This document shows, one piece after another, positions 14,012 to 22,953 of a DNA stretch of 23,113 nucleotides. Below the pieces are notes generated by a model, which was not told the DNA's origin, did no database searches, and worked only from the letters and a program-made list of their open reading frames with translations. The position numbers and the translations under genes are program-made. Origin of the DNA: Betaproteobacteria bacterium (GTDB taxonomy: Bacteria > Pseudomonadota > Gammaproteobacteria > Burkholderiales > SG8-39); NCBI GenBank assembly GCA_005881355.1, contig VBDM01000008.1, positions 1 through 23,113 of the forward strand. The letters run 5' to 3'. The first letter of the stretch is position 1; each line of letters begins with the position of its first letter.

Positions 14012-14545
14012 ATGGAAAACACCGCGCAAACCCGCGACCCCGAAAAACGCCGGCGATTCTTCAAGCGCGCGGCGATCGCAACGCTGATCGGCGGCATCGC
14101 CGCCGGAATCGGCATCAAGGCCTACGCCCAGGGCGGCGGACGCTGCGGCTGGCACCGCAGCAGCTTCGGGGTCGGCCCGCTCGATCCCGCGACGGTAGAC
14201 GAGCACCTCGAGCGCATGCTCAAGCACTTGTACGTCGAGATCGACGCCACCGACGAGCAGAAAGCGAAGCTCGGGCCGATCGTGAAGCAGGCAGCGAAAG
14301 ACCTGCTGCCGCTCCGCGACAAAATACAGGATGCGCGCAAGCGAACGGTCGAGCTGCTTACCGGGGACGCCGTCGACCGCGCCGCGATCGAAGCGTTGCG
14401 CGCCGAGCACCTTCAGCTCGCCGAGCAGGCATCGCGGCGCATCGCGCAAGCGCTCGCCGACGCTGCCGAGGTGCTCACCCCCGCGCAGCGCAAGGAGCTC
14501 GCCGCGCGCATCGAGAAACATCGCGGCGGGTGGCGACACGGCTGA
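14012..14545 (+). CDS. Spy/CpxP-like periplasmic protein with Tat-type signal
   Basis: A 177-residue exported protein. The N-terminus has RRRFFK (about residues 13-18), fitting the twin-arginine pattern R-R-x-F-x-K. A hydrophobic stretch (about 20-36) and an AYAQ cleavage region near 37-40 follow. The mature part is helical and charged and carries LTxxQ-type motifs of the Spy/CpxP/ZraP fold: DATDEQKAKL near 87 and LTPAQRKEL near 160. Such proteins act as periplasmic chaperones or metal-responsive sensors and often inhibit the cognate sensor kinase. A Cys-Gly-Trp-His group lies just after the signal. The ATG at 14012 has AGGAAAGGA upstream. The gene is followed at 95 bases by a response regulator/kinase pair and preceded by a CpxR-like box, supporting feedback control of that system. 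Confidence 0.83.
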   Translation: MENTAQTRDPEKRRRFFKRAAIATLIGGIAAGIGIKAYAQGGGRCGWHRSSFGVGPLDPATVDEHLERMLKHLYVEIDATDEQKAKLGPIVKQAAKDLLPLRDKIQDARKRTVELLTGDAVDRAAIEALRAEHLQLAEQASRRIAQALADAAEVLTPAQRKELAARIEKHRGGWRHG

Positions 14546-14572
14546 GTTCGCCGTGCCCGAGAAAGCGATGGC

Positions 14573-14601
14573 TTGCGGCGCAATTCGGCTACGCATACAG
14601 T
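14573..14601 (+). promoter_or_regulatory. possible sigma-70 promoter of the two-component operon
   Basis: TTGCGG (14573-14578) and TACAGT (14596-14601) are separated by 17 bases. They lie about 40 bases upstream of the response-regulator ATG, in the gap after the CpxP-like gene. This would allow the regulatory pair to be expressed independently. The -35 match is moderate. Confidence 0.45.
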
Positions 14602-14640
14602 GCATACCGTGCAGAAACCCGACGGTGGCTCTAGGGAGGC

Positions 14641-15327
14641 ATGGCTGAGCGCATTCTCCTGATCGAAGACGACGCCCGCCTCGCTGAGATGGTGTCCGAG
14701 TACCTCGGCGAGGCGGGTTTTCGCGTTTCGATCGCCGCGCAGGGCCGCTCGGGCCTGGATCGGCTCGCACGCGAACCCTTCGATGCGTTGGTGCTCGACC
14801 TGATGCTTCCTGACATGGACGGCCTCGAGGTATGCCGGCAATTGCGCGCGAGGTCGGATGTTCCGCTGCTGATGCTCACCGCGCGCGGCGACGCGGCGGA
14901 TCGCATCGTCGGCCTGGAGATCGGCGCCGACGACTATCTGCCCAAGCCGTTCCAGCCGCGCGAGCTGCTCGCGCGGCTGCGCGCGATCCTGCGCCGGGGC
15001 AAGAGCGCGGCCGCTGCGAAGCCGCTGCGGTTCGGACGCCTCGAGATCGACCGCGATGCGCGCGCGGTGCGCGTGGAGGGCGAGATGCGGTCGCTTACCG
15101 GCTACCAGTTTGCGCTGCTCGTGGCGCTCGCCGAGAACGCCGGCCGCGTGCTCTCGAGGGAAGCGCTGATGGACCTCCTCAAAGGCGAGCCGCTGGAAGC
15201 TTTCGACCGCTCGATCGACGTGCACGTGTCGCGCATCCGCGCGGCGATCGAGGACGACCCGAAGAGGCCGCGCCGCATCGTGACGGTGCGCGGCGCGGGT
15301 TATGTCTTTGCGAAGGCGCAGGACTGA
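14641..15327 (+). CDS. OmpR/CpxR-type response regulator
   Basis: A 228-residue response regulator. The receiver domain (residues 3-118) shows the acidic pair Asp10/Asp11, phospho-acceptor Asp53 in LVLDLMLPD, Thr80 and Lys102 in PKPF. The C-terminal winged helix (about 128-226) has LTGYQFALLVALAENAGRVL and the closing RIVTVRGAGYVF, typical of OmpR-type DNA-binding domains. After phosphorylation by the partner kinase it should bind direct repeats such as the GTAAA pair upstream of the CpxP-like gene. The ATG at 14641 follows AGGGAGGC at close distance. Its TGA overlaps the kinase ATG by one base, indicating translational coupling. CpxR is the likely functional counterpart, but the name is not assigned because RstA or other OmpR-type regulators are similar. 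Confidence 0.93.
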   Translation: MAERILLIEDDARLAEMVSEYLGEAGFRVSIAAQGRSGLDRLAREPFDALVLDLMLPDMDGLEVCRQLRARSDVPLLMLTARGDAADRIVGLEIGADDYLPKPFQPRELLARLRAILRRGKSAAAAKPLRFGRLEIDRDARAVRVEGEMRSLTGYQFALLVALAENAGRVLSREALMDLLKGEPLEAFDRSIDVHVSRIRAAIEDDPKRPRRIVTVRGAGYVFAKAQD

Positions 15328-16577
15328 TGCGCCGCCTGTACCTGCGCATCTATCTCGCGGTGCTCGCGAGTCTCGCCGTGTTCGCGCTCGCCGCGGGCTT
15401 GCTCTGGCGGGCGTTCGGCGAGGACGGCCCGTGGAGCCAGGCCTACGAAGCGGTGGCGACGCTCGCGCAAAACGCGCTGCCGCCCGCGGGCGCGCCGAAG
15501 ACCGAGCAGCAGGCGGCGCTCGAGAAGCTCGCCGCCAACCTGCGCGCCGACATCGCGCTCTTCGCTCCGGACCGCTCCCCGCTCGCCGCGGTGGGCGCGC
15601 CGCTGCCTGCACCCGAGGCAGGCCGAGAGCGCGGCGGCTGGATTCGCCGCTGGCGCGACCCCGCTTGGGCGGTACACCTGCCCGACGGCAGGTGGCTCGA
15701 GGCGCGCGCGCCGAGCGGCCACCGGCATGCCCCTTACGGGCTGTTCCTCGTGCTGGCGCTGCTCGCGCTCGCGGTCGGCGTCGGCGCCTACCCGGCGGTG
15801 CGCCGGCTGACTTCGCGCCTTGAGCGCCTGCAGGCGGGCGTCGAGGCGCTGGGGGCGGGCGAGCTCTCGGCGCGCGTCAAGGTCGAAGGCAACGACGAGG
15901 TGGCGCAGCTCGCCGAGAGCTTCAACCGGGCCGCGGGCCGCATCGAGGAGCTGGTCGGCGCGCACAAGACGCTGCTTGCCAACGCTTCGCACGAGTTGCG
16001 CACGCCCCTCACGCGCATCCGCATGGCGGTCGAGCTGATGAAGGAGAACGCCGACTCGAAGCGCAAAGCCGGGCTCGAGCAGGACATCGCCGAGCTCGAC
16101 GCGTTGATCGACGAGATCCTGCTCGCCAGCCGCCTCGACGCGGTGAAGGAACGGGAGGCTGACGAAGAGGTGGACCTGCTCGCGCTCGCTGCGGAAGAAT
16201 GCGCGCGATACGAGGACGTCCCGCTAGACGGTGAGCCGGTCACGGTGCGCGGCGATTCGCGGCTGCTGCGCCGGATGCTCCGCAACCTCCTGGAAAACGC
16301 AAAATGCCATGGCGCTCCGCCGATCGGAATGCGCGTTTCCCGTACCGGGGACGTTGCGGAAATAGCAGTCTGCGACCATGGCCCGGGCGTTCCCGAGGCC
16401 GAGCGGGAGCGCGTGTTCGACCCGTTCTACCGCCATGCGGGAACCGAGGAGATCAAGGGCGCGGGGCTGGGGCTTGCGTTGGTGCGGCAGATCGCGCGGC
16501 GGCATGGGGGCGAGGCGCGCTGCGTGCCGCGGAGCGGGCGAGGCAGCTGTTTCATCGTGGCCCTGCCGGTTCGCTGA
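15327..16577 (+). CDS. CpxA-like membrane sensor histidine kinase
   Basis: A 416-residue kinase with TM1 at about 7-27, a periplasmic sensor region of about 110 residues (28-137), TM2 at about 138-156 and a HAMP linker (about 157-210). The phospho-acceptor His222 lies in NASHELRTPLTRIRMAVELM. The N box (MLRNLLENAKCHG, about 317-329), G1 box DHGPGVP (about 350) and G2 box GAGLGLALV (about 378) form the ATP-binding domain. The start ATG at 15327 overlaps the regulator stop (TGATG). In the Cpx paradigm the periplasmic part would be inhibited by the CpxP-like protein encoded two genes upstream; here that is inference from gene order and the CpxR-like box. A longer frame running upstream of 15327 is only read-through inside the response regulator in another frame. 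Confidence 0.92.
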   Translation: MRRLYLRIYLAVLASLAVFALAAGLLWRAFGEDGPWSQAYEAVATLAQNALPPAGAPKTEQQAALEKLAANLRADIALFAPDRSPLAAVGAPLPAPEAGRERGGWIRRWRDPAWAVHLPDGRWLEARAPSGHRHAPYGLFLVLALLALAVGVGAYPAVRRLTSRLERLQAGVEALGAGELSARVKVEGNDEVAQLAESFNRAAGRIEELVGAHKTLLANASHELRTPLTRIRMAVELMKENADSKRKAGLEQDIAELDALIDEILLASRLDAVKEREADEEVDLLALAAEECARYEDVPLDGEPVTVRGDSRLLRRMLRNLLENAKCHGAPPIGMRVSRTGDVAEIAVCDHGPGVPEAERERVFDPFYRHAGTEEIKGAGLGLALVRQIARRHGGEARCVPRSGRGSCFIVALPVR

Positions 16578-16597
16578 GCCTAATAGGGGAAATCCAG

Positions 16598-17122
16598 ATG
16601 CGTCCCAAAACTATCGGTGCAACGTACATGATGATCGGAGTGGTATTCGCGGCCTTCACCGCGGTGCTGGTGACCGTTGTTCGGGCGACGCCTGCGCCCG
16701 TTGTTCAGGGCGCGGCGCTGATCCAGCCCATAGTTGCGCTCGTCGTCCTCACGGCGATCGTGGGCCTCCTGATGGCCGTGTACCGGAATGTCGCAGTCAT
16801 CCGCGGAGCGGCCTCGGCGCGTTACTTCCGGACCTACACCGCGGAAAGCCCGGCCGAATGGGTCGAACGTCCTGCCCGCGCGTACATGAATCTACTGGAG
16901 CTTCCGGTCCTGTTCTATGTCGTGTGCCTGCTCATGCTTGCGACAGGCAGATTCGACTCCGTACAGGTTTCGCTGGCATGGGTTTTCGTCATCGCCCGCT
17001 GTGTGCACGCCTTCATCCATATCGCCTTCAATTACGTACCGTTGCGATTCGCCGCGTTCCTGGCAGGCGTTGTTACGCTGGCCGTGATGTGGACGAGGTT
17101 TGCGGCGCAAAACCTGAGCTAG
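16598..17122 (+). CDS. MAPEG-family membrane protein
   Basis: A 174-residue protein with four predicted membrane helices (about 8-30, 38-60, 90-112 and 118-165 as a pair). The stretch ERPARAYMNLLELPVLFYVV followed by FVIARCVHAFIHIAFNYVPL resembles the MAPEG family (membrane-associated proteins in eicosanoid and glutathione metabolism), where Arg-containing helices bind glutathione. The bacterial function is usually unknown, possibly glutathione transferase or peroxidase activity. The ATG at 16598 is chosen because AGGGGAA precedes it and it gives the usual MAPEG length; the frame is open further upstream but overlaps the kinase. It lies 20 bases after the kinase stop, so it may be the last gene of the stress operon. 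Confidence 0.8.
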   Translation: MRPKTIGATYMMIGVVFAAFTAVLVTVVRATPAPVVQGAALIQPIVALVVLTAIVGLLMAVYRNVAVIRGAASARYFRTYTAESPAEWVERPARAYMNLLELPVLFYVVCLLMLATGRFDSVQVSLAWVFVIARCVHAFIHIAFNYVPLRFAAFLAGVVTLAVMWTRFAAQNLS

Positions 17123-17148
17123 CGTCGGGTCGAGCGCGGCACTTGCTG

Positions 17149-17154
17149 TAGACT
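17149..17154 (+). promoter_or_regulatory. possible -10 element for ettA (TAGACT)
   Basis: TAGACT lies 9 bases before the ATG at 17164, the same spacing as the TAGACT at 19830-19835 before the small membrane gene. The transcript would have almost no leader. No good -35 is visible 16-18 bases upstream, so this is tentative. Confidence 0.3.
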
Positions 17155-17163
17155 TCGCGCCCT

Positions 17164-18831
<1,668 letters not shown>

Positions 18832-18835
18832 TTTC

Positions 18836-19756
18836 GTGCCGCTGCGCATCGCCATCCCCGACATGGTCTCGCCGTCGTATTTTCCGGCGATCGCGGCCGT
18901 GGAGCTGGGTTTCTTCGCAAAGGAAGGGCTCGACGCCACGATCGAGCTCGTTTTTCCGGTCACGAAAACCTTCGAGGAGCTGCGCGACGGCAGGCTCGAT
19001 TTCGCCGGCGGCGCCGCGCACGCGCCGCTCTACGCTTTTCGCGACTGGGCCGGGTGCAGGCTGCTTTGCGCGCTCTCGCAGAACATGTACTGGTTCCTCG
19101 TCGTGCGCAAGGACCTCGGCGCGAAGCGCGGCGAGCTGCGCGCGCTCACGGGCCTGCGCATCGGCGCGGCGCCCGGCCCGGCGGATGGCTTGAAGCGCAT
19201 GCTGGTTGCGGCCGGCATCGACCCCGAGCGCGAGCTGAAAATCGGACCGGTGCCCGGGGCCGCCGGCGTCTCCTTCGGATTGGCGGCGGCCAAAGCGCTC
19301 GAGGAGGGCGCGGTGGACGGCTTTTGGGCGAACGGCATGGGAGCCGAGGTGGCGCTGCGGCGGGGAGTGGGGACGCTGGTGGTCGACGCGAGGCGCGGCG
19401 ACGGGCCGAAGGGCTCGCAGCACTACACCTTCCCGGCGCTCGTCACGACGCGGAAATCGATCGACGAGCGGCGCGAAGAGGTCGCGGCGGCGGTGCGCGC
19501 CGTCGTCGGGGCGCAGGGCGCGCTGAGGAGCGATCCCTCGCTTGCCGCCGAGGCGGCGAAGAGACATTTTCCTCCGGCGGAGCTCGCCCTCATCGCCGAG
19601 CTCGTGCGGCGCGACGCGCCGTTTTACGACGCGGAGATCTCGGCGGACACGGTGCACGCCCTCAACGCCTTCGCGAGGGAGACGGGGCTTCTCGTGCGGC
19701 CCCCGGCGTACGAACAGGTGGTCGCGACGCGGTTTCAAACCCTCTGGAAGCGATGA
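18836..19756 (+). CDS. signal-less NMT1/SsuA-like substrate-binding protein
   Basis: A 306-residue protein resembling the substrate-binding proteins of nitrate/sulfonate/taurine transporters and THI5/NMT1-like proteins. It starts directly with PLRIAIPDMVSPSYFPAIAAVELGFFAKEG, which is the first strand and helix of the mature fold. GRLDFAGGAAHAPL near 53 and a central LTGLRIGAAPG near 105 are also typical. No signal peptide is present and the GTG start at 18836 leaves no room for one, since the ettA stop is 4 bases upstream. It should therefore be cytosolic and not part of a normal ABC importer; no permease or ATPase gene is adjacent. Possible roles include pyrimidine-precursor (THI5-like) chemistry or ligand sensing; neither can be supported further. 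GTG start choice: the first start after the ettA stop in this frame. Confidence 0.8.
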   Translation: MPLRIAIPDMVSPSYFPAIAAVELGFFAKEGLDATIELVFPVTKTFEELRDGRLDFAGGAAHAPLYAFRDWAGCRLLCALSQNMYWFLVVRKDLGAKRGELRALTGLRIGAAPGPADGLKRMLVAAGIDPERELKIGPVPGAAGVSFGLAAAKALEEGAVDGFWANGMGAEVALRRGVGTLVVDARRGDGPKGSQHYTFPALVTTRKSIDERREEVAAAVRAVVGAQGALRSDPSLAAEAAKRHFPPAELALIAELVRRDAPFYDAEISADTVHALNAFARETGLLVRPPAYEQVVATRFQTLWKR

Positions 19757-19806
19757 TCAGCCCCTGCGGGGCGGGCCGGAGCTCCTGCGCAAATCTGGTT
19801 CGCTTC

Positions 19807-19835
19807 TTGTGGCGGCGGGTGGCATTGCGTAGACT
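19807..19835 (+). promoter_or_regulatory. sigma-70-like promoter of the small membrane protein gene
   Basis: TTGTGG (19807-19812), 17 bases, TAGACT (19830-19835). The ATG follows 9 bases downstream, so the transcript would be nearly leaderless. A GCCCC/GGGGC hairpin (19760-19772) ends the previous gene and supports a transcript boundary here. Confidence 0.5.
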
Positions 19836-19843
19836 CGTGCGCG

Positions 19844-20230
19844 ATGGAAACGATACGGCGGCTCGAAGTCTTGTGGGCTTACTCGTTGCAGTGCGCGCGG
19901 GCGCCGGCGTCCGCGCCCGCCTGCGATCCCTTCTGGACGGGGGCGGGCATCGTCGCCGTCGCCGCCGTCGCGCTCGTCGCGCTCTACATCCTCAGGCGGA
20001 TGATGAGGAATCTCCTCGCGGTGCGGGCCGAAAGGATCCGGGTCGCCGAGAGGGCGCGCGTCGCGGACGAGGACACGATGGCGCAGTACAAGGCGGACAC
20101 CGACAAGCTCTTCGCGGTTTCCTCGCAGGAGGATGTCGAGCAACGAATCAAGCGGGCGCTCGAGGAGAGGAAGAAAAAAGATCAATGGCAGCGGCCGGGC
20201 GCGAGCGGTAAGAAGGAAGGCCCCGAGTAA
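19844..20230 (+). CDS. small single-TM protein of unknown function
   Basis: This 128-residue protein was not recognised. It has one membrane helix (about 29-50, FWTGAGIVAVAAVALVALYI). A short N-terminal part with two Cys (17 and 27) precedes it. After the helix comes a long, strongly charged, helical tail (RRMMRNLLAVRAERIRVAER, then EQRIKRALEERKKKDQW) that could form a coiled coil in the cytoplasm. The layout suggests a membrane-anchored scaffold or adaptor, but no function is supported. It has its own promoter candidate and ends 4 bases before the ATG of the MetE-like gene, so the two are probably co-transcribed. Confidence 0.65.
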   Translation: METIRRLEVLWAYSLQCARAPASAPACDPFWTGAGIVAVAAVALVALYILRRMMRNLLAVRAERIRVAERARVADEDTMAQYKADTDKLFAVSSQEDVEQRIKRALEERKKKDQWQRPGASGKKEGPE

Positions 20231-20234
20231 GCCC

Positions 20235-21338
20235 ATGCAACGCAGTGCCGGGCGTTTTCTCACCACGCACACGGGGAGTTTGCCGCGCCCCGAGGACCTC
20301 GTTCGCATGATGTACGCGAAAGAGGAGGGCGTGCCGGTAGACCGCGCGGCGCTCGCCGCGCGCATCCGCTCGGCGGTGGAAGAAGTGGTGCACAAGCAGG
20401 CCGCCGCGGGCGTCGACGTCGTCAACGACGGCGAGATGAGCAAGCCGAGCTACGCGACCTACGTCAAGGACCGCTTGAACGGTTTCGGCGGCGCCGGCAA
20501 CACCTTCGTCTACCAGGACCTCGTCGAATTCCCGAACCTCGCCAGGCGGGTGTTCGGCGACCCCGGGCGCTCGCGACGGAAAACCCCCGGATGCAACGCG
20601 CCGATCAGCGTGCGCGATCCCGAGGCCGCGAGGCACGACGTCGACAACCTCAAGGCGGGATTCGGCAGAGTAAAGGCGCAGGAAATGTTCATGAGCGCCG
20701 CCTCGCCCGGAGTGATCGGGCTTTTTTTCAGGAACGACCACTATCCGAGCCAGGAGGCCTATCTCTTCGCCATCGCCGAGGCGATGCGGCAAGAGTACGA
20801 GACCGTGGCGAAGGCTGGCATCATCCTTCAGATCGACTGCCCGGACCTCGCCATGGGCCGGCACATCCAATACGCCGAGGCGCTCAACCACGCGCTCGCG
20901 AACGTCCCGCCGGAGCGACTGCGGATGCATTTGTGCTGGGGCAACTACGAAGGCCCGCACCACTGCGACGTGCCGCTCGAGCAGATCATCGATCTCGTGT
21001 TCCTCGCGCGGCCGAGCGGAATTTCGTTCGAAGCCGCCAACCCGCGCCACGCCCACGAGTGGAAGGTCTTCGAGGCCGTGAAGCTCCCCGAGGGCAAAGT
21101 GCTGATCCCCGGCGTGCTCGAGTCGAAGACCAACTTCATCGAGCATCCCGAGCTCGTCGCGCAGCGCATCGGCCGCTACGCGAGGCTCGTCGGCCGCGAG
21201 AACGTCATCGCCGGGAGCGACTGCGGCTACGGCACCTGGGTCGGCCAGGCCGCAGTGGATCCGGACGTGGTGTGGGCGAAGATGGCGGCGATGGCCGAAG
21301 GCGCGAGGATCGCCACGCGCGAGTTCTGGAAACGATAG
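20235..21338 (+). CDS. MetE C-terminal-domain-like methyltransferase (COG0620-type)
   Basis: A 367-residue protein resembling the catalytic half of cobalamin-independent methionine synthase, much shorter than full MetE (about 750 residues). It starts with THTGSLPRPEDL near residue 11 (the HxGSLPR hallmark). Zinc-ligand motifs are HLCWGN (His232, Cys234), a Glu266 in EAANPRHAHE, and SDCGYGT (Cys330). These correspond to the His-Cys-Glu-Cys site that activates a thiol substrate. Such stand-alone proteins may be methionine synthases using methylcobalamin or small methyl donors, or coenzyme-M-type transferases; the substrate is open. The start is at ATG 20235, because the longer upstream frame runs inside the preceding gene. 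The HxGSLPR motif stands close to the N-terminus as expected. Confidence 0.85.
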   Translation: MQRSAGRFLTTHTGSLPRPEDLVRMMYAKEEGVPVDRAALAARIRSAVEEVVHKQAAAGVDVVNDGEMSKPSYATYVKDRLNGFGGAGNTFVYQDLVEFPNLARRVFGDPGRSRRKTPGCNAPISVRDPEAARHDVDNLKAGFGRVKAQEMFMSAASPGVIGLFFRNDHYPSQEAYLFAIAEAMRQEYETVAKAGIILQIDCPDLAMGRHIQYAEALNHALANVPPERLRMHLCWGNYEGPHHCDVPLEQIIDLVFLARPSGISFEAANPRHAHEWKVFEAVKLPEGKVLIPGVLESKTNFIEHPELVAQRIGRYARLVGRENVIAGSDCGYGTWVGQAAVDPDVVWAKMAAMAEGARIATREFWKR

Positions 21339-21372
21339 CTCGCGGCAGGACGGTCAAGCCCCCCTGCCCGGC

Positions 21373-21933
21373 CTAGCGCGGCCACAGCCATCCGAACGTG
21401 CCTGCGGTCAGGAGCGCGTAGACCAATCCGTCGACGGTCGCCTTGACGGTGGTGCTCCACTTGCGGCGATACCAGATCGACATCTGCCATAGGGCGACCG
21501 CGTATCCGAGGAACGCAGCGGCGCCGACGAGCTGGAAGACGCGAAGGTAGGACGCGCCGGCGCGCAGGGCGCGTCCCGCTAGGTACGCAGCGAACAGCCC
21601 GACGACCGCGGAATAGAGAAACCAGAGGACGAGGCTTTTTCCCATCGATCCGGGACCGCTCGGGACCACCGTCAGCACCATCACCGGGCCCTTTTTCATT
21701 TTTTCGGCGAACGCCGGCGAACGCATCTCCTCTCTGCCCGAAGGACGGGGGACCATGTAGTCGCCCGGCGGCACGGCGAGCGGGCGCATTGCGTCCATCA
21801 GCCTGTCTTCGTTCGGTACCTTGAGGTAGTCGTTCTTGTGCCAAGGCAGCGCCATGTGGATCACGGAACTGACGATGAAGACGATCACCGACGACAGCAG
21901 GATCGGGAGCCACAGCGCGGATAGTCCTGTCAT
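21373..21933 (-). CDS. conserved membrane protein of unknown function
   Basis: This 186-residue protein has four predicted membrane helices (about 5-27, 100-123, 128-150 and 165-182). Between helices 1 and 2 lies a polar loop of about 70 residues containing HMALPWHKNDYLKVPNED and PPGDYMVPRP. I recall this type of loop from uncharacterised proteobacterial proteins but can give no family name. The loop is rich in His, Asp, Pro and Tyr, so metal or ligand binding is possible but unproven. The ATG at 21933 has a strong GAGGAGG 5 bases upstream, and a TGTCATGACA palindrome (21929-21938) covers the start codon. It is convergent with the MetE-like gene. Confidence 0.72.
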   Translation of the reverse strand: MTGLSALWLPILLSSVIVFIVSSVIHMALPWHKNDYLKVPNEDRLMDAMRPLAVPPGDYMVPRPSGREEMRSPAFAEKMKKGPVMVLTVVPSGPGSMGKSLVLWFLYSAVVGLFAAYLAGRALRAGASYLRVFQLVGAAAFLGYAVALWQMSIWYRRKWSTTVKATVDGLVYALLTAGTFGWLWPR

Positions 21934-21981
21934 GACAGCCTCCTCGGGTTGAGCGACGCTTGTCTTATGCCGGGTCCGGTT

Positions 21982-22944
21982 TCATTGCAGCTTGATTCCG
22001 GCGTCGGCGATGACTTTACCCCACTTCGCGATTTCCGAGCGGATGAAGGCGGCGAATTCTTCGGGCCGCCCCCCGACGATTTCCCCGCCGGTCGCCGCAA
22101 CCTGCTCGCGCACCTCGGGGGCGCTGAAGGTACGCAGCAGTTCCCGGTTCAGAACCTGAATGATCGGCTGCGGCGTGCCCGCGGGAACGAAATAGCCGTT
22201 CCATACGCTCGCTTCGACGCCGGGGAGCCCGGCTTCCGCCATGGTCGGTACGTCTCGGAAGACGGGGACGCGCGCGGGGCCCGCGACCGCCAGCGCACGG
22301 AGCTTTCCCGCCCGGACATGCGGGGCGATCGCGTTCGGTACCAGGTATCCGGCCGTGACCTGGCCGGCGAGAAGATCGGGAATTTCGGCACCCACCGACT
22401 TGTAAGGCACCTCGAGAACGCTGATGCCGCTCGCCGACTTGATCCATTCGCCGAGCAACTGCGTGGCGCTGCCCGGACCGCCCGAGGAATAAGTCAGGGC
22501 CCCGGGTTTCGATTTTGCGAGCTGCACGAACTCCTTGAGAGAGCTCGCGGCCACGGAGGGATGAACCACCATGGCGAGCGGCGTCACGGTGAAGTGGACG
22601 ACGGGCGCGAGCTCGTGGTTGAGCCGGCAGCAGCTATCCGGATTCAGGAGATCGTTGACGGCGTTGTTGATGAGCGCAAAGAACAGCGTGTGGCCGTCCG
22701 GCGCGGCCTTGGCTGCCTGCTGCGCGGCGATGGCGCCGTTGGCGCCGGGGCGGTTATCGACGATGACGGGTTGACCGACCGCCTCGCTCAGCTTCGGCGC
22801 GATCTGGCGGACGCGCACATCGGGAGAGCTTCCGGCGATCGAAGGAACGATGACCCTGATCGGCTTGCCAGGAAAGCTCTGCGCCTGCGCGAGACTCCAG
22901 GATGCCGAGAGCGCTAAAAATGCGGCGACGCGCCTGGCCTTCAT
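21982..22944 (-). CDS. Bug/TctC-family periplasmic solute-binding protein
   Basis: A 320-residue protein with a cleavable signal peptide (MKARRVAAFLALSASWSLAQA, residues 1-21 or 22). The mature start SFPGKPIRVIVPSIAGSSPD is typical of the Bug/TctC family. Other hallmarks are IVDNRPGANGAIAAQQAAKA near 60-80, TYSSGGPGSATQL near 150, and VPTMAEAGLPGVEASVWNG near 228. These proteins bind carboxylates or small metabolites in the periplasm; many are orphans, not linked to TctA/B genes. None of those permease genes is visible here. It is transcribed together with the upstream gene (9-base gap), whose C-terminus is cut by the window edge. The ligand is probably the substrate of that neighbour's pathway, which is inference. 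Confidence 0.92.
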   Translation of the reverse strand: MKARRVAAFLALSASWSLAQAQSFPGKPIRVIVPSIAGSSPDVRVRQIAPKLSEAVGQPVIVDNRPGANGAIAAQQAAKAAPDGHTLFFALINNAVNDLLNPDSCCRLNHELAPVVHFTVTPLAMVVHPSVAASSLKEFVQLAKSKPGALTYSSGGPGSATQLLGEWIKSASGISVLEVPYKSVGAEIPDLLAGQVTAGYLVPNAIAPHVRAGKLRALAVAGPARVPVFRDVPTMAEAGLPGVEASVWNGYFVPAGTPQPIIQVLNRELLRTFSAPEVREQVAATGGEIVGGRPEEFAAFIRSEIAKWGKVIADAGIKLQ

Positions 22945-22953
22945 GATTCCCGC

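Noticed and set aside
14832..15326. N-terminal extension of the sensor kinase frame
   Set aside because: This part lies inside the response regulator in another frame; the TGATG overlap at 15325-15329 marks the true kinase start.
21344..21368. GGCAGG/CCTGCC hairpin between convergent genes
   Set aside because: Only 6 base pairs with a 13-base loop and no T-run; too weak to call a terminator.
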